NCBI GenBank assembly: GCA_020736575.1 | Contig: JAGPYM010000021.1 | Location: 62,001-126,000 of the forward strand | Source: Thelonectria olida | Lineage: Eukaryota; Ascomycota; Sordariomycetes; Hypocreales; Nectriaceae | Direction: 5' to 3' | Length of the DNA stretch: 64,000 nt | Shown: one piece after another, positions 39,788 to 51,864 of the stretch | Position numbering within the stretch: the stretch's first letter is position 1 | How the letters are laid out: each line of letters opens with the position of its first letter | Program-made: the position numbers and the translations under genes | The notes under the pieces: generated by a model | Databases searched by the model: none | What the model saw: the letters and a program-made list of their open reading frames with translations, nothing else | Told to the model about the DNA's origin: nothing

Positions 39788-42700
39788 TTACTCTTCTGAT
39801 TGACTGCTTCCCAACCTACCTCTTGTGACCAAAGCATGAAACCCCAGTTCCATCAATTGGTCGCTCGTCGGTTCGCCTCGCGCGTGCGTGTCGACGCGCG
39901 TGCCTTGTGCTCTACGGTTGCCTGTCCCCTGACTCTTGCCATTGGTAGCAACACCGCTGCGCTGTGGCTTGCTTGTCTTTGCACCCCGGATGCTGGGTCG
40001 AGTCTTGACTTCGCGTAAAGGAGGAGGGATGCTCTCGGCTTTCAATGCAGGTTTGTTACAACCCTTGGGACAATCGCATCTGTCCCCACACAATGAGCCA
40101 CATCCATGGCCACAAGACAAGACCTTCTCGCATGGCTTTCTGCACATGAAGTTCACCTGCTTGACATGGCACTTCATCCGGCAAGAATGCCCTTCAGGGC
40201 ACTTCTCCTCACAAGGATCTAAACAACCACCCCCTGGAACTTTGTGCCAGTCATCGGGCTGGCCAATGTACGTGGCCGTGGTATGGTTCTGACAGACTAC
40301 AGGCAACTGATATCCGATGCAACCCTGCTTCAAGAAGACGTCACACACCTTCAGCCATGTTCTGCTGCTTTTGGGGCAATCGAGGATGTTGTTGCTGTTC
40401 CCAAAGACGTACATCCCACGTCTTGCCCGGCTAGTGGCCACCACTGCTCGATTCTCGTCGTCGACGAAGCCAACTCTGGCACGGTCGTGCGGACTTGCAG
40501 GGCTTCGGACCAACGATAGGAGAATGATGTCGTTCTCCTCACCCTGAAACCCATCGACAGTTCTGACGGACCATGTCTTGCTTGGGTTGAATTCAGCGAG
40601 GGTGCCGTCCCTTTTGAGTTTCTCGAGAATCACCCCAACTTGACCTTTGTAATAAGTCAAGATAGTGATTTGAGAGGGGCGTACCCCATTCTGAACAAGA
40701 TATCTGGTCAATCCGATGATCATGGTCGCCTCTCTCTCATTGAAAAATGAAAAGTTGGCATTTTGACCGTCAGCCCATTGGTGCTGGAACCACCACAGGT
40801 TGTGCCCTCCCATGCCTGGGACTGGGGGTCGATTTCGCACGTCTTTGACAGAATCATGATCTTCAAGCTCAGGATAGAAAGTATGCACCACGGAACGAAT
40901 GGCTGGGATCATGCGTCGCTGGACCTTGAGCCTTGAGAATGGAAGGTCCATCTCAACGAAGCGTTCGAAAAGAGACTTATTGAGGTTGCAGGGATATTGC
41001 TCCAGCTCGCGAACATCAACATGAGGGACGAGCTGCTGATGGTCGCCAACAAGAACAACTTGATCCAGAGACGGATACAAAGCAGAGGTGATGTTGGCCT
41101 CACGAGTTTCGGCCGCCTCCTCGATCATTAGAATTCGTGGCTTCAAGGCGGATATTAGTCCGCGATACTTTGTGAGGCCAGTGGTGGTACACCCAAGCAC
41201 TTGCACGCCTTCATCCTGGAGAATTTGGATGTTGCGTTTCCAGCGATTCACCTTGGACTTGTCGCAAGCGTTTTGATAACGCCTAAGTAGCAGCGGTAGT
41301 CTTTCCTCGGCGACCTTCTCAAGCAGCCGCTGACGAAGATATCGATAGACCATCCCACGGTGGGCTGGCGGGATCCCATACAGGTCTGAGAACTTGCGCA
41401 AGTACCTGCGAGCCCTGTCATACCACGTAGTGTTGAGGCTCATTGGGACCGAACCAGTCCAGTAGAACTCTGTGGAAATGAACTCTCCATAAAGACGCTC
41501 TCGTTCATCATCTTCCGGAGACCGCTCTTGGGCATCCTCTTCCTGGCCAGGCTCAGTTTGTCCCTGAGGGGGTCGGTACACGTATGTGCGATCCTGTTCG
41601 ATGTATTCGGCGAGCCACGTAGCGATCGCATCAAAGGAGTCATCATCAGGGCTGGCTCCTTCCGTCTCCCATTCGGTATTTCGAAGAGATTCGAATTGGT
41701 CCTCTGCCAGTAGCCCCTGTTTGAGAAGGTCATCTGCGCGAACAAAACCACCTGGAAAGCACACCTCCAAGGCATTCTTTAGCTCGCTCAGTATGGTCTT
41801 CCGATCCATTTCTCCTCTGGAATGACCTCTGATCTTCGATCGTTGCGAGAGGCTGAACATTGTCCGCTCGTTGATGACTTCATCCTGAGTCCGGCCACCT
41901 AGACGGACAACATTGGCTCCGTGCTCGATGCACTTTCCCAGAAGCTGGTCAAGAGCATGATTCGTCTGTGCCGCAATGACGACTGGAGGGGCGGGCTTCT
42001 TGAATCCTTGGCCCATGGTTTGGATGTAGCTCTGAATTGCAACCACCGACGTGAAGGTCTTGCCAGTCCCGGGAGGGCCCTGAATAATAGCAAGTTCTTG
42101 GGATGTCATCCTCTTGAAGGCTTCCGTTTGCGAGTAGTCCATCTGCGAGGAAGCGCTGGGGATGACAGCCTCGATCTGTTGGAGGTATGCTGCAATTTGC
42201 TGGCATCGATTGGGGCCATCAAATAGATACTTGTCAAATTTGGATCTAGACACAAGGATTAATTCAGGACACCGCCATGTTAGATTTTCCACAAAACACT
42301 TACTCATAGAGCGCGGCTTGTTGAAGGCCAACCATTGCGTGTCGAACCTGCTCGTAGTAGCCGCCTTTAGCTTCGATCATGATGAGATCCATTGAAGGGT
42401 CCAGGAGTGCATCCTTGTGGCTCGCCCAGAATATCTCGATCCTTGGTGGGGTGTTTGCATCCTCACCACTTTCGGAATCGGGTTCGAGGCCCCCTTTCAG
42501 GTATCTAGCAGCGATAACAGCGACAAAGCACTTGCTTTTGAAGTTGTCCGAGGACGGTGACAAAGCGACCAATGTTCCTGCGGTGAGGCGTGTAGACTGA
42601 CCCCAGATGACTCTGGAAGGAGATCTCTCGGTGGAGAATGAGATGCGACAGGCGGCCCCAGACTTCGCGAACACGTAGCCTTGCACATGGACCTTCGAGG

Positions 42701-43131
42701 GTTAGCTGGAAATGAACTTGACTAAGAATCGAAGCGATACATGCCTGAGTGTATATATAGAAGTCGGAGTCCTCAGTCATTTGTGGATTGTCTCGGATCT
42801 CGTTCACCGCTCGACGAAGCAACTCCGTGCCCTCGATACGGTTGAGCCGGTATTGGGTCTCAAGATACTCACGCTTGTTGGGAGCGTCTTCCCAACTGAT
42901 TTGTGGTAGCGGAGCCGGTTCGAGAGCCATGATCTCCCTGGCGACAGGCAGCTCAGGAGACAACCGCCACTCCTCTGCAGGGAGAGCTCCTGATTCCGCA
43001 TGCACGTCTTGGTAGCGTTTGAGAACGTGGAAGCTTATTGGGTCATCTTCTTCCAGCAGGAGGTTCTGGGAACGTTAGGGAGTAAAGACGGGAGGGGGAA
43101 TGAAGTAGTGGCCTACTTTTTGGCCAGCCAT
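39788..43131 (-). CDS. NFX1-type zinc-finger superfamily-1 RNA helicase
   Basis: This UPF1-like helicase belongs to the group of ZNFX1 and fission-yeast Hrr1, which act in RNA interference and heterochromatin. Four exons, 43131-43117, 43065-42745, 42692-42304 and 42245-39788, give about 1060 residues. Helicase motifs: GPPGTGKT at 298-305, IEEAAE (617-621 EEAAE), VGDHQQLVP (642-647), VDGFQGEENDIILLSLVRS (806-824) and TSRARRGMYVFGN (846-858). A Cys/His-rich C-terminal region at about 905-975 (CLDPCEEKCPEGHSCRMKCH, CRKPCEKVLSCGHGC) holds about two NFX1-type units, fewer than in long family members. Exons 2 and 3 are in different frames; a 52-base intron 42744-42693 with donor GC, branch CTAAC and acceptor AAG joins IYTQ to VHVQGYVFAKSG and restores the frame. 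The protein may continue into the ORF at 39313-39750. Confidence 0.86.
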
Positions 43132-44660
43132 GATGATGACTGGCGGGGGAATATGTGTTCCCTGAGGGTGTGAGAAGTAGCTGACAACAGGCCAAGAGTA
43201 TCAGAGGAAGTCGAAGCAGTTGCAAGGGCGATAGTGGGAAGAAGGAGGGAGAATGTTTGATGGGAAAGCAACAACTAGTAGAGTTGGCGAGTCAACACAC
43301 ACTCGGTGACGAGACGGGTTCGAGGATGTGAGAATAGTAGACAGGGAAAGGCAGGGCGAAAGCTGGAAGTGAATCAGACGGGATAGTTCAGTGAGTGAAG
43401 CCGACCTGAGACGCAAAGGAGACGAGATGCAGAAGAAGATGACGATGATGCTGGGGGTGGTTGAGGTGGTTTAGAAAAGGTAAACAAAGGGAAGGAGGGA
43501 CGCGGCGGAAGAAATTGCAGTCCCAAGGAAGGAACGGAAAGGAAGAGAGCGGGAGGTAAGGCGCCTTCCTGAGGAGTGTCCCATGAGTCTCCCGTGTTGC
43601 TATTGGCCTTTGAGACAATGTCAACACTTGTTTGGTTGGCTCTGAGTGGCAGGAAAGAACGAAGGGTGATGACAGGAGGAAGGGCCTGCCATTGACTGCA
43701 TGGTGCTTGGAACTGCCTACAGTAAATGGGAGTCAACAATAGAGCCGAGTGCACAATAAAGAATTGTCGTACTCTAACGCACGCGGAAGAGTTTGCCTTT
43801 CCGATTTTCGGGACAGTATGTGAATCGGACAGTTTGGCCCGAGACAAATATTTGCGAACTGTTTCCATTTCCATAGAACTTCTATATACGGAAAGCTGCA
43901 CCGCTCCCGAAATTCGGGAAGATCCTAAGGAAGGTCGGTAGACACTCCACAGCTCTCTTCCTCGGACGCCGTTTCTGAGCCTTTCATAGGTACCCAGAAC
44001 ATGTTCAGTCCACGAGTTCGCCCCTCATTGCCGTAGGGTTCCCGAAACTAGAGCCATTGACTCAATGGGACAGCCAATGTCTTTACATCACCTCTCAGAA
44101 AACATGTTTTAAGTTCGTTGGGTTCTCGGACAAAGGCGTCGCTTGTGTTACCCAAACACAGAAAAGGGCAGCAGATGGTCAAATCTCATGTTCCAGAAGA
44201 AAAGGTCTTTCAACTCTGCCTTAGAGTCAACTGTGGCCTATAGGTCGCAACCCTTGTTGGCCGACATTCAGTTGTGACTCCGCGCCGTCAATCCGTGATA
44301 CACACGCAGGGGCAACAGGTAGAGTAGGTCCCGTCCGTTATTTGTCCATCACCAGCCCCCTGTCCGTAGCCCTGGGCTGAAGGCTATCATCTGCAGTTAC
44401 GAACTCGTCATATCAAGGAACCCACCCAGAGAGAGCAGGGCAAAGTATAGAAGGATACGTCAACATCAGCACCTGTATTTTCGACTCGCGTGCTATTCAT
44501 TCATACATGGTATCCCATATTTCATCCCAAATCAACAGTCCGCCCCTGGACCTCCGCTGTAACGCCATGTGTTGAATCACACAATCCGTTCCTCCAACGC
44601 GCGGTTGCAGTGCCGCCATGCCTCTCCCGGCAGCCCAAACCCAATTTTCCCTCCCTTGAT
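43132..44660. other. Spacer upstream of helicase
   Basis: This 1.5-kb region lies between the helicase start and the 3' end of the second Zn2Cys6 gene, both on the minus strand. The part 43200-43640 is pyrimidine-rich on the minus strand, as expected of the helicase leader. No gene is seen. Confidence 0.55.
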
Positions 44661-47107
44661 CTAACAAACCCCCGATAGAATCGACGCCGACTCCGAAATT
44701 GGCTGTCGATGCCAATCCAAAAGCCCATCGTCTGCTACCATGAACGGCGCCACCTCCTCAACCAACTCCCACTCTCCCGTCGCCACATTCCTCTGCGCAG
44801 ATCGATAGATCACATTCGTGCCCAAGTCCTCAAACACCAGCTCCCGTCGTCTGAGCAGCAACCACTGCTCGTGAATGGGCTCGACTTGTGCTGCGATGGT
44901 AGCCTCGACATCACGGTTCTTGAGGGCGATGGCGCGGAAGACGCGGCTGTCGCGCAGGGCGTTTCGGATCGGGTACTGTTCGAGGATGCGGATCGCGTCG
45001 TTTCGCACGGCTGGGTCGCGACAGCAAAACGACGAGACGAAGAGCGGCCACGTCCAGCCCGAGTCCATGGCGAAGCCGCAGTTGGGTCGATTGGAGATGA
45101 GCGTTTCGGCGATGCTGTTGATTTCTCGGTACTGCGGCGTGAGCGCCTCGGCGGTCTCATAGGGAGAAAAGCGGGGGATGGCGGTGTAAACGAAGAGGAT
45201 GAGGAATTCGATTCGGAGGTTGATGGCTTGGAAGTACAGTGCCATGCTGTCGGTCTTATTTGCCGAGTATTTCTGTAGCAAGGGATCAAAGGCTTGCGAC
45301 CACCGCTGGAGCCAGTATCGCGATTCGCCGACGAACTTTATAATCAAGGGATGCTGTTTGACGCTGGATAGTTTGGCCTCCAGCTCGCCAAGATGTGCGA
45401 CCTTGTTGAGGGCGAGCTGCGAAGTTGTGGCTGTCAGGATGGGAATGTACTGCACCATGTTCCTCTGCAGTAAGGTCCAATACCCATGGGCTTCGCCCAA
45501 CGTGCTAAACACAGTCGGTAGATCCTCGAGTTTCGTGATATTCGTTATTTTCGGCCGGAAGTAGGGCGAATGTTTGGTAAAGGGTGCAATGTGTGGAGGT
45601 CGTTGGGGAGGTCCTCCCCTTGGTGGTCGTCGTGGTGGTGTTTGTTGCTCCGAGTGACTACTCGGGCTTCCTTGGCTCTGCGGACTTGGCAGGCCGGGCG
45701 GTGTCTGTTGAGCGTGTTGCGGCGCGCCCTGCCATGGAGATCCTGGCTGGCTTGGAGGGCTCGAAGCAGGCGGGACGATAGGACTCGAGGTTGGACGTGC
45801 AGCTGCAGACTCTCTGGAGGCGGCGGCGGCAGCAGCGGCAGCGGCGACTCCGGCAGGTGGTACTGGTGGTTTTGGGGGAAAGAAGAATTTCTTATATGAA
45901 CCCATAAAGGACCGCGACTGAAGTTCGAGGGGCCTATAGCAGTCGAGAATCTCCTGGACCAGGGCTGGCGGCGCGGGGGCCATGCTGACGAGGTCGGGGG
46001 CCTTGTCGGTGCAAGCAGCAAGTTCATTGAGCATGCTGAAGCCGTGGGTGACGTGTTTGAGGGCGGCGGGCATGTTGCCCCGTTGGGCTTCGAAGCAGAT
46101 GAAGAGTAGTGATGAGAGCATGGCCGTTCGAAGGCCATCCCTCGTAGGTTTTGCTTTCGACTGCATCCGTAGGGCTTCGCAGTAGTACACGATGGCGTTG
46201 AGATAGTGCTTGTTGTCGTTCATCAGATCGCCTCCTGGCGAAGACGGTCTGCCGTCTTTTTCGGAAGCCATCCGCAACGCACCCACAGCCATAGCTCCAT
46301 ATCGCAACGTGGGTTCCTGCAAGGTAACTTGCGGCATCGTTGTCGTCCATAACCTCGAGTCTCCCAGCCCTCCGCTGAGGAAGTTGATGGACAACTTAGA
46401 CCATTCGTCAAAGTAGGAGCGCTGCTCTGCATTTGCGAAGCAGATCGTGTTGACGGGGGGTTCTTCGATCATGAGGGGGGCTTTCTTCGTGTGGATGAGT
46501 TTGGCGCTGGAGTTTGCCTTGTTGGCCGAGGATGATGGTTTTGATGAGGGGCCGGGGCGCGAGGAGGACGAGGAGGAAGGGGTTGCGTCGGCGTAACCGT
46601 CACAGTAACCTCGCCATTTCATGCAGTTGAGGCAAGATGGCTTCGTTTCATCGCATTTGACATGTCGTTTCCTATAGAAGGAGTCAGTATTCGTCAAGCA
46701 CGACTACCGTCGTTGTCAGTTGCGTATAGTTGACATCTGGGCCAGCTCGATAGTAGACTCACTTGCCTGTACACGCAGTTAGGACAATAGTCCCAGTAAT
46801 AGGTAGTAGGTATTCGATAACTTACAAGTACTACAACCAGTCCGCGCTCGTGTGGAGCTGCGCCGGGTGTGCCTCGTCCTTGTCTCGAGGGCAAAGCGAT
46901 GCGTCCCCCCTCTCGCAACAGCAGCGCTTGCTGACCGACTTGGTGCAGCCGGAGATCTGTTCGCGATGTAAGTCAGCAAACGATGAGGACAAAACGGCAA
47001 ATAGGAGACACATGGAAAGAGGGAAGCGAAAATGAGGTGACATTAACTCACTCTGCGCTGCTGTTATTCCGGTTGACGTTGAGTGGAATGGAAAACTGGA
47101 TCTCCAT
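44661..47107 (-). CDS. Zn(II)2Cys6 transcription factor with micro-exon in zinc cluster
   Basis: A Gal4-class nuclear regulator. The best model has four exons, 47107-47052, 46956-46826, a 4-base exon 46766-46763, and 46671-44661, giving about 733 residues with every junction in phase. The zinc cluster is RTGCSTCKKRHVKCDETKPS with ligands C60, C63, C70, C77, C80 and C87. C63 and K64 are spliced together through the micro-exon GCAA. A Ser/Lys-rich linker follows, then a body of the kind seen in fungal C6 proteins with a DUF3468-like region (EQRSYFDEWSKLSINFLSGG, LQEPTLRYGAMAVGALRMAS, HYLNAIVYYCEALRMQSKAK, GFSMLNEL). A Pro/Gln/Ser-rich, poly-Ala insert (about 310-410) interrupts it. The C-terminal part includes CGFAMDSGWTWPLFVSSFCC and DPAVRNDAIRILEQYPIRNA. 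The long minus-strand ORF alone would lack the first two ligands. The regulated pathway is unknown. Confidence 0.87.
46763..46766 (-). other. Candidate 4-base micro-exon
   Basis: On the minus strand the sequence reads CTAACTGCGTGTACAG, then GCAA, then GTGAGT. Upstream intron (46825-46767, 59 bases): donor GTAAGT, branch CTAAC, acceptor ACAG. Downstream intron (46762-46672, 91 bases): donor GTGAGT, branch TACTGAC, acceptor ATAG. The four bases complete codon 63 (T+GC, Cys) and start codon 64 (AA+G, Lys). Skipping them joins T to GA and yields TGA. A single intron with the weak donor GTTATC would give the same protein, so RNA is needed to decide. Confidence 0.65.
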
Positions 47108-50100
47108 GGCGTCTCTCTCTTTCCTGTCTCTCGAAAGGTTTCCCTCCCTGTTCTAAGGTCCTGCACGCCCCATATAACTGCCGTCTCGGGTCCGGCAGTG
47201 TGAGCTTGGAGGAATCTGCTGTGTCAAGCTAAGATCAGGTGAGACAAGCTCAGCTCAGTACCGATGGAGCTCCAGTTCAGCTGAGAGGAGTTGTCTTGAA
47301 CCAACAAGAGCAGGTTTTGAACGCCGTTGGGGGAAGACGGAGTCAAGGTGTACGTAAAAGTGTGTCCACAGACGTGAGGTAGCTTCTGTGTCACGAGGAG
47401 GGAGGGATGGATGCTGGGGAAGACGCGGGATAGGTGCGTCAGCGGCGCTTGGCTTGATGAAGAGGCGCATGCATTTGCGTCTCGAAAAGCCTGAGAACGG
47501 ACGAAGCGGAGATGACGGATGGAGATAAAAGAAGTATTAAAAGCAGAGTCGAGACGAATGAAGGAAGAAGTCGGTTGTTGTCACGGCCTGGACGCACGAT
47601 GAGGCAAGGTCCAGAAGCTGGAGCTGCAGGTTGCTGGCGGTCTAGTGTCGGTGGTTTCGTAGGTGGTTAGACAAAACACGAATGATTCAACGCTACGGCC
47701 TGCTGGCGCTGCTTTAGATCAACGGTGGGTAGGTTAAGAGAAAGAGAGTGCAGAGAGTGTGTGTGGACGTTCCGGTGGTGGTGGACGGTGGTGCGGGTAC
47801 GGGAGCTCGGGAAAGTGGCGATAGTCTGGCGGCACAGACGTGATAACTAGGAAACCAGATGCGATCAGATATCAAAGGAGGGAAGGGAGAGGGGAGACAG
47901 GCTGAGGAGAGTGGAGGAAGAGGGGAATAATAATATAAACGAGGTGGATAAGAAGGAAAAGGGAGAGAGGGCGTCCAAGTGCCGAACAGAGCCACTCGGA
48001 TGAATAAACGAGAGAGATGCAAGATTCAGGCAAGAGTAAATATAAGAATAACAATGAAAAAGATAGACAAGGTCAAGGTCAGCCAAACAGATACGAAAGG
48101 ACGTACTTTGTCTTTTATGTAGGTATGTACGAAGTAGTACTCCGCAGGTTTGCACCTTTTGACGTCTGACCTGTGTTTGGGCTGCGGTATGAATGTGGTT
48201 TTTTTTCCCTTCACTGCTCGGGACAAGAGTTAATGGGTCTGGATTGGGAAAAGGCCGGGGCACCTGGTCGCCTGCATTTCGGGAGATGAGGAAACGAGAC
48301 GAGGACGAGGCGCGGCAGATGGATGGACAAGGGTGTGAGGAACGAGACGGACGAATAGGGAGCTTTCGTTCCGAGTGAGACGTTTGGGCGGCAAAGGGAG
48401 GAATAATACGAAGCAACTGCCTATTCGTAGTTGGGTGAGAAGAGGGGGAGGGAGTGAGCAAGATGCGCGTCTATTCTTTTTTCAGTCGTGGCGGGCGTGG
48501 AAACAAGAGGAGCCCAGGCCAAGGGACCATGCAAATGAAGCCATGACCACATGGTAAAAGCAGGAAATAAAATAATGAACATGGGTGTCTGTCTCCCTAC
48601 GCGTGTTGTCTTAACCAGTCTGGGTGGGATGCATCCATCATGGACGGACAGTTGACAGGGTCAAGGCCATGGAAGGCTGAGTGGGGATAAGGAGGACAAC
48701 GAGAATAATGAGGAGGAGGAGGGGGCTTGGCACATAAGGCTCACCCAAGATATATCCGTAGATATAACTTACGTGATATAATACGTGGGTTTGCCGAGAT
48801 ATCGCTGTCGAGTTGAGGCCCTCCTCTCACCATTGAGGGCAACTGCTCCCTCAGCAACACCGCTCGAGTCCAACGAACGAAGTAAACGCCGAGATGGCCA
48901 AGACTCGAGAGCAAAACGGCCAGGGCCTACGTTGTAGAAGAGTCATTAGATAGATACCTCCGGCACACACACACACACGCACCAACACGAACCACTACCC
49001 AAGGACCAAGAGTCAATCCCCAGGGTATCATCGTCCCTGGCTAATAGGAACCAACCCGGGCCTCCTCCCATCTCGTCCGCCCTACACCGAATACGTAGAC
49101 CTGGTACCCTATCACATTGTAGCACTCGGTCGTATTTGAGATTCTTTCTCTACCGACGATCCCCTTGAATGCAGCCCTGTTGATATAGACATCTCACAGC
49201 AGTCACAATGAACCACAACAAGAACAAAAGTCCCCGACATATTTACATCTCGCGTGGGGGAGGGTTGCAGAGTATGATCAGTGAAGAAACCAGTCACAAT
49301 GCGCATTCATCATCCATCTCCATTCCCCTCTCAAAAACTAGCCCCCAAGATCCAAAGCACCCGTCAAGGGGGTCCCGCGATCGAGCCACAAGGACATTAA
49401 TCACAGCCATGACGGGGAAAAAAAGCCCCTCCCGTGCTAAATAGATGCTACTTAATAAGCATGCTTGTCTGGGAAGCACTTGTCATAAAAGATATGACGA
49501 CATTGGCCTTTATCTGCCAAGTCCAACTTGCAGCCCATCAACCGCTCTTGAGTGAGTGAAATGCCGAGTCTCCCGCCCAGGCCCCTTGTCTGAGCGCGCG
49601 TACAATTAGTCTACCAGCAAATCGTTTCAAACCGGCTTTCCTGGAGGCTTGTTGGGTCGGCCGGCAGAGGCGCCAACCCCATTTCATTCCATTCCACTCC
49701 ATTCCGCCGGAGCCCGGAGTGCGAGATCCAAAGGGTCTAGAATCTGTCAGAGATGGAGTGAGTAATAACGAGAGTCACAGATTCTCTCTTCACATGCTGA
49801 TGAGCCCAATTCGGTCTTGTACATACTCGTACTTCTCCCCGCCTCCCCCACGCTGGAGAGAGTCCGAGACCGAGAGACAGTGTCACAGCAAAGATGTGTG
49901 ATCATGGCACGACAGAGGCCGCACACGGCGCTAAAACACGCCCTGTCGAGTCTCCCAGCTCGATAGGTCCGAGCTCTTTTCTCTCTCATGAGCATGGGGA
50001 TGAATGGAGGGCCAGAAGAGACGTTGTCAAGATAATTCCCTATAACCATGACTTGCCTGGATATCCAGTGTGGACGAATGTTCGTGCCACAGGTATTCTT

Positions 50101-51864
50101 TCTCTGACGAGCGTGGTTTGAAGATCTACAGCCGTTGCGCAACATGGCGATCCCTACCTCATCTCCAGTCTCCCGAACCAACGTTTCCAAGTGGCTGTGA
50201 AACTCTTCTAGACCAAGAAACTAAAAACGCGCCCAAGCTGTCAAGTGTCAAAGTGTTGCCTCTGCCCCTCTTCCAATATCACCGTAAAACCGCCTGTCCG
50301 CCTCGTGCATACGGATCTGCAATGCAGCTTACTGTACATCCGCCGGCCGGATCCTCCCTATCAAGCGCGCATCTCCCATTGTTGGACCGATAAGTGACCA
50401 ACAGGCAAGCCGCACGCGTAAGAAGAGATGTGATGTTTCCTGTGTTTATTGCTACCTTCCCAATCGTCCAACGTGTCTTTGCAAGGGGGACCTCACAATG
50501 TGGTGTCAGTTCCAGTGATTCATGTCGCCTCCTCCTCACAAGGCCGGCCTGGCTCCGCTCATGACTGACAGGGCTGATGGAAAAACTTGATGGATTGTCC
50601 AGATCCCTTGTCATGAACCCTGACCCTTCCCCTCTCTCGCACCACATGGCGCTGCTTGGCTCTCGCCTGAAATCGTCACAGTCTCTGCATCTCTTCATCG
50701 TCCCAGCGATCCTCGTCTCAAAATGAGGGTTTGCTGCAAAGGGGAGCTTGCATCCAGGCCACCCCTAACCCCTGCCCCCATGATGAACTGTGCCTTCGCT
50801 CCTCTTTCCCTTGGTTGATTAGTGTGTCACTCCATCGGTCTGTCTGCCGGGTTTACTAGTGAACAGGATGAGCTACTGCAAGCCTCCTCAGTCGCCGAAT
50901 GCCTTGTTAAACTTAAAGGCCGGACCGGGTGCTGCGATTTCTCCCCAACCCCGTTCTTGTTAGTTGCTCAGGCACCTTGATGAGTTCATTTCCTTTCGTT
51001 TTGGTGTTTCCCCCACGTCTTATTACCTACCTAACTTGCCTTAGGTATGAAACGATCATAAAAACGATCAACAAAAAGACAACATGTCGTTGACATCACT
51101 AGCCTTGTCAAAAAAACAAAACCCAGTCGCCCTGAGGTCATGCAAGATACATGACTCTCCTAGTCTCCCAACGGCAAAGCACCTAAATCCTTCCGACCCT
51201 TGAAACGCGGCAGTGCCTTTGGTCATCATCAGTTACCGGGCCGAACAAATAAACGCGCGCCGGGACTTGGGCCTGGGGGGAAATCTCTCCTTCCATATTT
51301 GAAAATAGTGTCGGCAGTGCAAAAATGAGGGGAGTGCCAGAAACGGAACGAATCGCGGCTGTGGTGTTTTGGGATTGTGTCAAGAAGAGTGTTCGTGGTT
51401 AACGAGATGTACTGCGGGACGATTCACCGGTTCCGATGCCATGGTAAGCAAGTTTGAAGTGCCGAAGCGCCGTTGGGGAGTTGGTTCGTCGTTTGTTGTT
51501 CGTCTCGGTAGATGCCCATGAAGCTTTGTCGGTGGCTGTCATCGCGTCTACGCGGTGCACGCATCCCGAGCGCAGCGGCCATGTGAAGCAATACACAACC
51601 ACGCAGGAGTTCATTCACTTCCAACCAAACCATTGTGACTCGAGACTAATCCGCCAACATTATTTCGTATCTAGCCAAGTCCGGTTGTGCAGACCACGAT
51701 GCCTGTTATAAGCTGGGTGGTTTCGAGACTACCAGAAGACGTCGGGGCAAGGATGGTCAGTTAACCATGGACAGTTTCATGGAAGGGAATGCCATCAAGT
51801 CAATTTTATGTTCGTCGTCATTCTTTTCATATCGTAATATTACAAGCCCAATATCTCACAATTC
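47108..51864. other. 4.8-kb gene-poor region upstream of Zn2Cys6 gene
   Basis: No gene is supported. The part nearest 47107 (to about 48300) is pyrimidine-rich on the minus strand, like a long leader or promoter of the Zn2Cys6 gene. It includes a TACGAAGTA copy at 48128-48136, and a (CA)n tract lies at about 48964-48978. Open frames such as 147 codons at 50190-49747 (minus) have no recognisable content. Confidence 0.5.

Noticed and set aside
42300..43005. Helicase as a pseudogene with a 1- or 2-base frameshift near 42690
   Set aside because: A GC-AG intron with branch site restores the frame exactly and leaves family-like sequence, so a break is not needed. It remains the fallback if RNA shows no splicing.
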